Shown here one piece after another: positions 1-6,105 of a DNA stretch of 8,315 nt. The notes beneath the pieces are model-generated. The model was not told the DNA's origin and searched no databases. It saw only the letters and a program-made list of their open reading frames with translations. A program made the position numbers and the translations under genes. Positions within the stretch are counted from its first letter, which is position 1. The number at the start of each line of letters is the position of its first letter. The DNA lies in assembly GCA_030526935.1 (NCBI GenBank), contig JAUNBY010000122.1:1-8315 (forward strand), given 5' to 3'. Source of the stretch: Clostridia bacterium (GTDB lineage: Bacteria > Bacillota > Clostridia > Christensenellales > Aristaeellaceae).

Positions 1-40
1 GCTGCGTAACGAGTGCGTTTATTGGCTCTATGCCGTCCAT
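1..40 (-). CDS. recR: Recombination mediator RecR, N-terminal 13 codons only (runs off window)
   Basis: Reading leftwards from 40, the sequence encodes MDGIEPINALVTQ, which resembles the start of RecR proteins, where an IEPI-type stretch opens the helix-hairpin-helix domain. RecR works with RecO (encoded at 6106-6834 here) to load RecA on SSB-coated single-stranded DNA. The ATG shares its A with the last base of the ybaB TGA stop (TGATG). No clear Shine-Dalgarno lies at the right distance, so translation probably depends on termination of ybaB. The ybaB-recR pairing is conserved across bacteria and supports the call despite the short visible length. The zinc finger and Toprim domains would lie outside the window. 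Confidence 0.82.
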   Translation of the reverse strand, partial: MDGIEPINALVTQ

Positions 41-387
41 CAGAACAGACCGGGTACGTTCATTCCGCCTGTGACCTTGCTCATTTCACGCTGAGTAGTG
101 TCCTCGGCAGTTTTTATGGCTTCGTTGACAGCCGCCATAATCAAATCCTCGAGCATTTCCAGATCATCGACGTCAACGGCCTCGGGTTTTATGCTAATGC
201 CCAGAAGTTCCTTCTTTCCGTTGACCCTTGCGCTGACCACGCCTCCGCCGGCTTGAGCTTCAAACTCGCGCTGTTCTAATTCTTCCTGGATTTTCTGCAT
301 GTTTTCCTGCAATTTCTGCGCCTGTCTTGCGAGCTGCTGCAAATTGCCGCCGCCCATCATTCCGGGAAATCCGCCGCCCCTGGCCAT
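40..387 (-). CDS. ybaB: YbaB/EbfC family nucleoid-associated protein
   Basis: This 115-residue protein has the family's usual length and layout. It has a glycine- and methionine-rich N-terminus (residues 1-14), a long amphipathic helix with many Gln and Glu (about 15-45), a GGGVVSARVNG segment starting the beta strands (about 47-57), and a C-terminal helix (about 75-105). Family members form dimers that bind DNA and coat the nucleoid. The start is fixed by GGAGG at 8 nt upstream of the ATG. It lies 23 nt after the acidic zinc-ribbon gene and overlaps recR by one base. The usual upstream partner dnaX is not here; efp and its neighbour take that place. Confidence 0.95.
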   Translation of the reverse strand: MARGGGFPGMMGGGNLQQLARQAQKLQENMQKIQEELEQREFEAQAGGGVVSARVNGKKELLGISIKPEAVDVDDLEMLEDLIMAAVNEAIKTAEDTTQREMSKVTGGMNVPGLF

Positions 388-410
388 AATTCTGTCCTCC
401 AGTCGATATT

Positions 411-986
411 TTATTCGTCTTTAACGCCTTCCCAGGCGTCGGCGACGGGTACGTTCTTGCAACTCATCTTCACCGCGCCTACGCGCTTACCGCAATGTGG
501 ACAGATATACATCTGTCCTTCGTCGGAATTGATCATAACGCTGAATATCCCTCCGCATTCGGGGCAGAGGCATCCTTCGTACATTCCGAAGCTGTTCTTC
601 CCATCGGCGATGGTGTTGCGCAACTTACCTTCATCGCTTTCGTTAGCTTCTCCATCGTCTGCGTCTTCAACGAAATCCGCGTCATCCTCATCGTCGTCTT
701 CATAATCCTCGTCTTCGCCATAGATTTCGTCGTAGTCGAGATCGATATCGTCTTCGTCGTCAAAATACAGGTTTTCTTCTTCTATACATCTGAGGTCGTC
801 GTCTATGTATTCGACATACTCGTTGAGTTCGTTCAGCTTGTCGTTCAGGCGGTCAATCTTCTTCGCCATTTCCCCCAAAATATCTATAACCTTTATGACG
901 AGCTTGTTTGATACATCGTCCGCGGTTATACCCAGGCCTTCTACAAGACCGTTAAGATATGATACTTTGTCGCTGAGACTTTCCAT
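411..986 (-). CDS. CD1247-type conserved Clostridial protein with acidic linker and C-terminal zinc ribbon
   Basis: This 191-residue protein has three visible parts. Residues 1-68 are helical and heptad-rich (KVSYLNGLVEGLG, then MAKKIDRLNDKLNELNEY), matching my memory of the N-terminal domain named after Clostridioides difficile CD1247. Residues 69-120 form a strongly acidic linker with no Lys or Arg. Residues 139-180 form a zinc ribbon with CPEC at 141-144 and CPHC at 162-165. The biochemical function is unknown to me; a protein or RNA adaptor role is only inference from the zinc ribbon. An excellent ribosome binding site, AAGGAGG 6 nt before the ATG, overlaps the efp stop, so coupling to efp is likely. 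The gene follows efp and precedes ybaB. Confidence 0.85.
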   Translation of the reverse strand: MESLSDKVSYLNGLVEGLGITADDVSNKLVIKVIDILGEMAKKIDRLNDKLNELNEYVEYIDDDLRCIEEENLYFDDEDDIDLDYDEIYGEDEDYEDDDEDDADFVEDADDGEANESDEGKLRNTIADGKNSFGMYEGCLCPECGGIFSVMINSDEGQMYICPHCGKRVGAVKMSCKNVPVADAWEGVKDE

Positions 987-996
987 AAAAACCTCC

Positions 997-1554
997 TTAA
1001 CTGCGCGAGAGGTACTCCCCTGTGCGCGTGTCGATCTGGAGCATATCGCCTATTTCAACGAAGAGCGGAACCTGAAGCGTATAGCCGGTCTCGACCGTCG
1101 CGGGCTTGGTAGTGTTCGAGGTGGTGTCTCCCTTGAAGCCGGGCTCGGTGTGAATGACCTCGAGGTTTACGAAGTTAGGCGCCGCGACGGAGAAAGGCGA
1201 GCCCTTGAAAAACCTTATTATGACGTTGGTATTTTCCTTTACGAAGGGCTTTGCGTCGGCGAACTGCTCCTCGCTGAGCGGAAGATCGTCGTATGTCTCC
1301 AGATCCATGAAGTGGTACATATCGCCGTCGGAATAAGTATATTGCATTTCCTTGGTTTCTATCATAGCCTTGGGCATTTTATCGGTGGGGTTGAACGTGC
1401 GTTCGAGCACCGCGCCGGTCATTATATTCTTTATCTTCGTGCGAACGAACGCCGCTCCCTTGCCCGGCTTGACATGCTGAAAGTCAACTATATTCCATAC
1501 GCCGCCGTCCAGTTCGATAGTAATTCCCTTCTTGAAATCGCCCGCAGTAATCAT
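997..1554 (-). CDS. efp: Translation elongation factor P
   Basis: At 185 residues this is a full-length EF-P. It binds between the P and E sites of the ribosome and relieves stalling at polyproline stretches. The N-terminal KOW-like domain carries the exposed loop VKPGKGAAF (residues 28-36), whose tip lysine, Lys32, is the position modified in many bacteria. No modification enzyme gene is visible here. Two OB-fold domains follow; the C-terminal one ends with GYTLQVPLFVEIGDMLQIDT then RTGEYLSR, close to the family signature. A strong AAGGAGG lies 8 nt before the ATG. It sits 19 nt after the M24 peptidase, a pairing also seen as yqhT-efp in Bacillus subtilis. Confidence 0.98.
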   Translation of the reverse strand: MITAGDFKKGITIELDGGVWNIVDFQHVKPGKGAAFVRTKIKNIMTGAVLERTFNPTDKMPKAMIETKEMQYTYSDGDMYHFMDLETYDDLPLSEEQFADAKPFVKENTNVIIRFFKGSPFSVAAPNFVNLEVIHTEPGFKGDTTSNTTKPATVETGYTLQVPLFVEIGDMLQIDTRTGEYLSRS

Positions 1555-1573
1555 TGATATATCCTCCTTAATA

Positions 1574-2638
1574 TTATAACGTTATTAAATCCTTGGGTAT
1601 TGAGATCGGATTTATAAATCCCGTTTCAGTAAGTATGACCGTGTCCTCTATGCGGCATCCGCCCACGCCCGGTATATATATTCCCGGTTCCACAGTCACC
1701 ACATGTCCCGCGGCGAGATTATCCTTTGCCCTCTGCGAAAGCGTGGGCGTCTCATGAATCTCGAGTCCCACGCCGTGTCCCAGCGAATGTCCGAAAGCGC
1801 CAGGGTATTTTTTATCTATAAACTCCCTCACCGCCTTGTCCACTTCAAAACCGCTCACTCCCGGGGCAATCATGTCAAGCGCTAAAAGCTGCGCCTCAAG
1901 GGTCGTATCGTATATATCCCTGAGTTGTTCCGATATGCGACCTATGGCCACCGTTCGGGTAATATCGGTCTTATAGCCGTCGACCTGCGCGCCGAAATCG
2001 AACGTCAGCAGTTCCCCTGGCGCGATTTTATGCACGCCCGGAGTCGCGTGAGGAAGCGAACCGTTTACGCCCGCGCAGGCTATGGTTTTAAACGCGATGT
2101 CCTGCGAACCCAATTCGAGCATGTTCCATTCGAGCTTAAGGCGCAGGTCGTTTTCCGTCATTCCGGGTCTTATCTGATCAAGAAGCGCCATAAAAGCTTT
2201 GCAGGCTATTTCGCTCGCCTTGACGATTTTTTCTATTTCGTCCTCGCTCTTAATTCTCCTCAACCTGCTCAGTATATCGGGGAGTTTTACAAGTTCGACG
2301 CCATCCAGGGCTTCGGAAAGCTTGTCATATTCGTCAAATGTCGTGCTGTCCGACTCGAAGGCGAGCTTATCTATGCCCTTTTTGGAGATGTATTTTTTAA
2401 TAACGTCCTCCCTGTGGGTCGCGCTGTCGATTCTTTCGACGTTCATAAAGGAGCATTGCCTTTGAGCCTGCTCTATATATCGAAAGTCGGTTATTATCTT
2501 GCCTTCGCCGTCTACGACCAAAATGCTGCCCTCGCCCGTATATCCGGAAATGTACAGCATGTTCTCGGGCTTTTGTATCAGAGCCGCGCGAAGACCGCTT
2601 TCGTTCAATCCATGCGAAAATTTGTCGAGTCTTTCCAT
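1574..2638 (-). CDS. yqhT: Xaa-Pro peptidase, M24 metallopeptidase family
   Basis: This 354-residue protein has a creatinase/prolidase N-terminal domain (about 1-125) and a pita-bread M24 catalytic domain (about 135-350). The dinuclear metal ligands are all visible: Asp214 and Asp225 in DFGAQVDGYKTDITRT, His288 in GHGVG, Glu317 in TVEPGIY and Glu331 in RIEDTV. His197 (LPHATP) and His295 (EIHE) fit the conserved catalytic histidines. It should remove N-terminal residues before proline from cytoplasmic peptides. No signal peptide is seen. GAGGGG lies 8 nt before the ATG, and an extended -10 promoter is just upstream, so this gene probably leads the efp / CD1247-type / ybaB / recR transcription unit. 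The symbol is used by analogy with the efp-linked Bacillus gene; exact dipeptide specificity cannot be read. Confidence 0.95.
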   Translation of the reverse strand: MERLDKFSHGLNESGLRAALIQKPENMLYISGYTGEGSILVVDGEGKIITDFRYIEQAQRQCSFMNVERIDSATHREDVIKKYISKKGIDKLAFESDSTTFDEYDKLSEALDGVELVKLPDILSRLRRIKSEDEIEKIVKASEIACKAFMALLDQIRPGMTENDLRLKLEWNMLELGSQDIAFKTIACAGVNGSLPHATPGVHKIAPGELLTFDFGAQVDGYKTDITRTVAIGRISEQLRDIYDTTLEAQLLALDMIAPGVSGFEVDKAVREFIDKKYPGAFGHSLGHGVGLEIHETPTLSQRAKDNLAAGHVVTVEPGIYIPGVGGCRIEDTVILTETGFINPISIPKDLITL

Positions 2639-2646
2639 AATTAAAA

Positions 2647-2652
2647 CCCCTC
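2647..2652 (-). promoter_or_regulatory. Ribosome binding site of the M24 peptidase gene
   Basis: Read on the minus strand the bases are GAGGGG, 8 nt before the ATG at 2638. This is a reasonable though not perfect Shine-Dalgarno and supports that start. It falls within the predicted leader of about 25 nt. Confidence 0.7.
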
Positions 2653-2669
2653 AAAGCAATATCCAATCT

Positions 2670-2698
2670 ATTATATCACAATAGCCTTATACTTACCA
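2670..2698 (-). promoter_or_regulatory. Extended -10 promoter for the peptidase-efp-ybaB-recR gene string
   Basis: The minus strand carries TGATATAAT (2678-2670), a consensus TATAAT with the TG of an extended -10 element. At 17 bp further upstream is TGGTAA (2698-2693), a poor -35 match, which is typical when an extended -10 is present. Transcription would start near 2663, leaving a short leader of about 25 nt before the ATG at 2638. It fits a vegetative sigma factor. No attenuator or riboswitch can fit in so short a leader. Confidence 0.72.
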
Positions 2699-2722
2699 GA
2701 TAAGTTTTCTTTATCTATTTAT

Positions 2723-2736
2723 TTACGCGGGCGTAA
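2723..2736. repeat. 14-nt inverted repeat upstream of the promoter
   Basis: TTACGC at 2723-2728 and GCGTAA at 2731-2736 are perfect inverted arms around a GG spacer. The site sits roughly 60 to 75 bp upstream of the predicted transcription start, a plausible place for an activator or repressor dimer. It has no T-tract on either side, so a terminator role is unlikely. Chance cannot be excluded for a single copy. Confidence 0.4.
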
Positions 2737-2881
2737 GTGGATATTTAAGCGCTCCGTCTTTGCCGCTTACTCACCGCACGTAGAAACTAAGCGCGACAGC
2801 GAGGGATGTGACATGGAGCATTCGCAAATATGACAAAAATTTGATGTGTGTTGAGCACGTTTTTTGAGTATCAGCGCCGGA

Positions 2882-2901
2882 GCATTGTGACGCTTCAATG
2901 C
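2882..2901. repeat. Small hairpin, 6-bp arms
   Basis: GCATTG at 2882-2887 and CAATGC at 2896-2901 are perfect inverted arms around an 8-nt loop. It lies beside the larger nested element. It has no adjacent run of T on the minus strand, so it is not a convincing intrinsic terminator; it may be a further helix of the neighbouring structured element. Confidence 0.4.
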
Positions 2902-2916
2902 AAAAGTTGACAAATG

Positions 2917-3033
2917 GGGAGCGCTCCCTTACACCTCCGTTATTTTCCGGGGATTGGTATCAATTCGCAAGCTGCCGCGCGACACGTGAATTAACAGAAC
3001 TTGCGAACTGTCTGCAAGGCCGGCGTAAGGGAG
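2917..3033. repeat. Nested inverted-repeat element, possible structured RNA or MITE-like repeat
   Basis: Outer arms CTCCCTTAC (2924-2932) and GTAAGGGAG (3025-3033) are a perfect 9-bp inverted repeat. Inside them TTCGCAAG (2964-2971) and CTTGCGAA (3000-3007) form a perfect 8-bp stem, extended by CTG/CAG (2972-2974 with 2995-2997) across a 2-nt bulge. The left end overlaps a 12-bp perfect palindrome GGGAGCGCTCCC (2917-2928), whose CTCCC can pair either locally or with the distant GGGAG, giving two exclusive folds. The element ends 22 nt from the stop of the dprA-like gene, so it would lie in that transcript's 3' end. It could be an RNA, a 3' processing or termination structure, or a dispersed miniature repeat. 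It matches no known RNA family that I can name. Confidence 0.5.
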
Positions 3034-3055
3034 AACTGCCGCCAGGCGCACATTC

Positions 3056-4036
3056 CTATAGCGGAGTTTCGTTGTCGAACATCGACATCTGTTCGGAGGC
3101 GTCTGCCGCCCACAGCGAGCGCATCTGGCTGAACAATTCAGGGGTTATGTCCTTAAACGGCGTAGCGCCGCGCCGTATGAGGGTCATATTTCCCTCGTGC
3201 GCAGGATTTTCCCAGACGTAGAAGCGTTGACACCATCGCTTTTTCAGGTTTTCATTCGCCCCGTGCCATACTGCGCCGCGATTATTCTCAGCGCCAAATA
3301 TAAAGGCCGCCTGAACCAGTGCGTAAATCATTTTATTGCGAGCCTGTGCCGATTCGAGCGAATTAGGCTTGTCGGGATGCTCCATGGAGACGATATTCGC
3401 GTATCCGCATGCGATGGCGGCGGTTATATCCGGAATCTCTATTCGATTTCCAAGTTCTCCCGGAAGCACCTCTATATATCTTCCGTGACGAGCCGTGACC
3501 TCGCTTTGCACCAATCCGGACATATCAGGCGTGGCGTCGATCACTATGGTATACCCGGCCTTAATCGCCATATCGATCAAAGAGACGATCCTGTCGCGGA
3601 TTTCCCCTTTGACGCGCCGGGTTCCCAATATGGCTATGGCGTCCTGTTTGAATATCTCGGGTCTTCCGCTGTAATACAGCATCGGCGGCGCGCTGTCTCC
3701 AAGCCGCTTTCTGAGAAGATGCGGGTAGTCCTGTTGAGAGTAGGTAACTATGTCTATGCCCCGCATGGCGAGTTTTTCAAGGCATATCGACATGGGGAGC
3801 GTTCTGCTCAACAGCAGAAACGCGCGATACGCTTCGTCCTGCGTAAGTTCCAATCGCATCGCCAAAGCCGACATATCCATGCCTATGAGGTCGGACATGC
3901 GCATGGAACGCTTTCTCAGGCGTGACCTCAGACTATGCCATTCCAACGCCGTCAAAGGCTCGGCCAGTTCCTCGCGGTCGGGACGTATGTTGCTCGCGAG
4001 CAATATAGTCGCGTAGGATTCATCGTTATGATTCAT
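3056..4036 (-). CDS. Divergent DprA-superfamily (Rossmann-fold) protein with degenerate nucleotide/DNA-binding motif
   Basis: This 326-residue protein follows the DprA/Smf plan but is strongly diverged. Visible landmarks are DYPHLLRKRLGDSAPPMLYYSG (residues 103-124, the YP..L...PP.LY.G region), AIAILGTRR (133-141, the VGTR strand and turn), ARNKMIYAL (232-240, for RNRiIa.L), and an ending NPAHEGNMTLIRRGATPF (277-294, for PG...G.N.LI..GA). The glycine-rich SGxAxGID signature of DprA is replaced by VIDATPDMSG (165-174). The C-terminal winged-helix domain of many DprA proteins is missing. True DprA loads RecA on single-stranded DNA; whether this relative does is unknown. Its ATG overlaps the end of ppk1 by 11 nt, with a GGAGA ribosome binding site inside ppk1, so it is very probably co-translated with PPK1. 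A main dprA gene probably exists elsewhere. Confidence 0.8.
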   Translation of the reverse strand: MNHNDESYATILLASNIRPDREELAEPLTALEWHSLRSRLRKRSMRMSDLIGMDMSALAMRLELTQDEAYRAFLLLSRTLPMSICLEKLAMRGIDIVTYSQQDYPHLLRKRLGDSAPPMLYYSGRPEIFKQDAIAILGTRRVKGEIRDRIVSLIDMAIKAGYTIVIDATPDMSGLVQSEVTARHGRYIEVLPGELGNRIEIPDITAAIACGYANIVSMEHPDKPNSLESAQARNKMIYALVQAAFIFGAENNRGAVWHGANENLKKRWCQRFYVWENPAHEGNMTLIRRGATPFKDITPELFSQMRSLWAADASEQMSMFDNETPL

Positions 4037-6101
4037 GGTACATCTCCATAAGCGCTTCTTGCGAGTTTATCCTCTTTTCATCGGGCTTGCCCGCGCGGGA
4101 ATAATGCCCGTCGCGGCCAAGCGTGGACGATTTTACGTTGTCGCGCCACTGAAGCCGCAAAAGCTCCGCTGCGCGCTTTTTATTGGCCTGATCCTCTATG
4201 GGGAACAACAGTTCCACCCTTCGGTTGAGGTTTCGCGGCATCCAGTCGGCGCTTGACATATATACCTCGGGTATGCCGTCGTTGTGGAACATGAATATGC
4301 GGCTGTGTTCGAGGAAGCGCCCGACTATCGAGCGCACCTGAATGTTTTCGCTTATTCCGGGAAGACCCGGTCTGAGGCAGCATATCCCCCGCACTATAAG
4401 CTTTATGCCGACACCGGCGGTCGACGCGCGGTACAGCGCCGCGATTATGCCCTCGTCTACGAGGGAATTCATCTTGGCGAATATCTCGGCGCGCTTTCCC
4501 GCCATCGCGAACTGCGTCTCTCGCTCAATGAGCATGTAGAACTTCTCGCGCATGTCCCTTGGCGCGCTGACAAGTTTTTCAAGCGGCGGCAATTTCGAGA
4601 AGCCCGTGAGCATGTTGAAAAACGCCGAGGCGTCGGCTCCGAATTTCGGATCGCAGGTAAAAAGCCCGTGGTCGGTATACGTCCTGGCGGTCACGTCGTT
4701 GTAATTCCCGGTCGCCAGGTGAACGTAGCGGCGTATGCCGTCGTCCTCGGCTCTGACGACAAGCGTTATCTTCGAGTGCGTCTTAAGCCCCGCCATGCCG
4801 TATATGACGTGCGCTCCGGCGCGTTCGAGGCGGCGTCCCCAGTGTATGTTGTTTTCCTCGTCAAAGCGCGCCTTCAATTCCAAAAGCACCGTCACCTGCT
4901 TGCCCGCGTCGGCGGCTTCGGCTAGCGCGGCGATTATCGGGGATTCGCCGCTGACACGGTATAGCGTCTGCTTTATCGCCAGAACCTTTGGATCCCTCGC
5001 CGCCTGCCTGACAAAGCGTATCACCGGGTCGAAGCTGTCGTAGGGGTGATAGAGCATGAGGTCTCCCGCGCGAATCCTGTCGAACATGCTCTCGCCCTCG
5101 CCCAATACAAGCTGCCTGGGCGTATAGGGCGGGTATTTGTAATGGTCGTAGCCTTCGAGGTTGTAAAGCTGCTTCATCAAAAAGTCGAGGTTTATGGGGC
5201 CGTGTATGGGATAGGCGTCGCCGCCCTCGAGTTCCAGGGCGTCCTCCAGTATCTTTACAAGGCGCGTATCCGCGCGATAGTCTATCTCAAGCCTCACCGC
5301 GAAGCCCCATCGCCTCTGGCGCAGGCGCTTTTCGACCTCTTTGAGAAGGTCATCGGCGTCGTCCTCGTCTATCGTGAGATCGGCGTTTCTCGTTATGCGA
5401 TAGGCGTGACAGCACAAAACGTCGCGCCCCGGAAAGAGCTTTCCGATATTGCGCGATATTATCTGTTCGAGCATGGCGAAACTTACCGTTCCCTTATCCG
5501 GAAGCCTCACCAGGCGCGGAAGTCCGCCCGGCACCTGAACCGTCGCAAACGACGGAGGCTCTGAGTCGCCTTCGTCGATCAACAGGCCAAGGTTCAAGCT
5601 TCTGTTGAGTATAAGCGGGAACGGCCGCCTCGAATCGACCGCCATAGGCGTAAGCACGGGGTATATCTGCTCGTCGAAGTACTTGTCGGCGTATTCGAGC
5701 TGTTCTGGTGTTATGGTCTTTCTCGACTTAATCGACACCCCCGCCGTTTCAAGCGACGGCATAATCCCCTTTCTAAGCGCCTCGTACATCCTCTCCATCA
5801 TAACGCGAACGCGGGCGGTTATGACGCTCACCTGCTGGCGCGGCGTCATTCCGGCGACGTCGGGCTGATTATAGCCAGCGTCTATCTGATCCCAGAGGCT
5901 CGCGACGCGTATCATGAAGAATTCATCGAGATTGCTCGAAACTATGGAAAGGAACTTCATTCGCTCGAAGGGAGGATTGTCGGGCGACAGCGCCTCCTCG
6001 AGCACGCGCTGATTGAACTCGAGCCAGCTAAGCTCTCTGTTTATGCAATGCTCGGGTCTCAAGTCATTGCTGCACTGTACGATAAATTCTCTGTCCGCCA
6101 T
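4026..6101 (-). CDS. ppk1: Polyphosphate kinase 1
   Basis: This 691-residue protein is a full-length PPK1 (E. coli Ppk is 688), which reversibly transfers the ATP gamma-phosphate to growing polyphosphate. The N-terminal helical domain has INRELSWLEFNQRVLEEA (20-37) and SSNLDEFFMIRV (55-66). In the two phospholipase-D-like catalytic domains, the E. coli active residues recur with a constant +7 offset: Arg382 (LYRVSG), Arg412 (KARFDEENN), His442 (LKTHSKI, the phosphorylated histidine), His461 (YVHLATGNYND) and His599 (LEHSRIF). It therefore looks catalytically intact. GGGAGAG 8 nt before the ATG sits in the last codons of recO, 4 nt separate the two genes, and the 3' end overlaps the dprA-like gene. 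Its place directly after era-recO differs from the order I know best in Bacillus. Confidence 0.98.
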   Translation of the reverse strand: MADREFIVQCSNDLRPEHCINRELSWLEFNQRVLEEALSPDNPPFERMKFLSIVSSNLDEFFMIRVASLWDQIDAGYNQPDVAGMTPRQQVSVITARVRVMMERMYEALRKGIMPSLETAGVSIKSRKTITPEQLEYADKYFDEQIYPVLTPMAVDSRRPFPLILNRSLNLGLLIDEGDSEPPSFATVQVPGGLPRLVRLPDKGTVSFAMLEQIISRNIGKLFPGRDVLCCHAYRITRNADLTIDEDDADDLLKEVEKRLRQRRWGFAVRLEIDYRADTRLVKILEDALELEGGDAYPIHGPINLDFLMKQLYNLEGYDHYKYPPYTPRQLVLGEGESMFDRIRAGDLMLYHPYDSFDPVIRFVRQAARDPKVLAIKQTLYRVSGESPIIAALAEAADAGKQVTVLLELKARFDEENNIHWGRRLERAGAHVIYGMAGLKTHSKITLVVRAEDDGIRRYVHLATGNYNDVTARTYTDHGLFTCDPKFGADASAFFNMLTGFSKLPPLEKLVSAPRDMREKFYMLIERETQFAMAGKRAEIFAKMNSLVDEGIIAALYRASTAGVGIKLIVRGICCLRPGLPGISENIQVRSIVGRFLEHSRIFMFHNDGIPEVYMSSADWMPRNLNRRVELLFPIEDQANKKRAAELLRLQWRDNVKSSTLGRDGHYSRAGKPDEKRINSQEALMEMYHES

Positions 6102-6105
6102 GCGT

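Larger units (their letters stand above)
2639..3055. other. Gene-free interval between the two transcription units
   Basis: No convincing gene was found on either strand in these 417 nt. The left end holds the promoter and ribosome binding site of the M24 peptidase and a palindrome. The right end holds a hairpin and a nested inverted-repeat element. In the middle (about 2740-2880) I see nothing decisive. Some 8-mers of the right-hand element recur there: AGCGCTCC at 2748 and 2920, ATTCGCAA at 2820 and 2963, and GGCGTAAG at 2730 and 3022. No classic hairpin plus T-tract terminator was recognised for the upstream transcription unit. Confidence 0.7.

Noticed and set aside
805..1557. Long open frame on the plus strand opposite efp (250 codons)
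   Set aside because: It is antisense to a clear efp gene, has no ribosome binding site and shows no recognisable domain; it reflects codon bias of the real gene.
1925..2644. Plus-strand open frame of 239 codons opposite the M24 peptidase
   Set aside because: It is fully antisense to a gene with all metal ligands visible, and the translation looks like no known family.
2397..2666. Second minus-strand frame of 89 codons covering the start of the M24 peptidase
   Set aside because: It lies out of frame within the peptidase gene and begins upstream of its start; it is basic, low in hydrophobic residues and shows no domain.
2840..2875. Terminator near the T and A runs at 2836-2866
   Set aside because: The only hairpin next to these runs has about 3 bp in the stem, too weak to call.
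2917..2928. Palindrome GGGAGCGCTCCC as an intrinsic terminator
   Set aside because: The bases after it on the minus strand (CATTTGTC) have no T-tract and the hairpin loop would be very tight; it is better read as part of the nested element.
2907..2935. Plus-strand promoter TTGACA / TACACC
   Set aside because: The -35 is perfect but the -10 matches only half of TATAAT and no plus-strand gene follows; kept only as a side remark.
3197..3925. Plus-strand open frame of 242 codons opposite the dprA-like gene
   Set aside because: The minus-strand frame shows DprA motifs and a proper start; the antisense frame has none and no ribosome binding site.
4284..5564. Two plus-strand open frames (213 and 172 codons) opposite ppk1
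   Set aside because: Arg/Val-rich antisense shadows of a complete PPK1; no domain or start signal.
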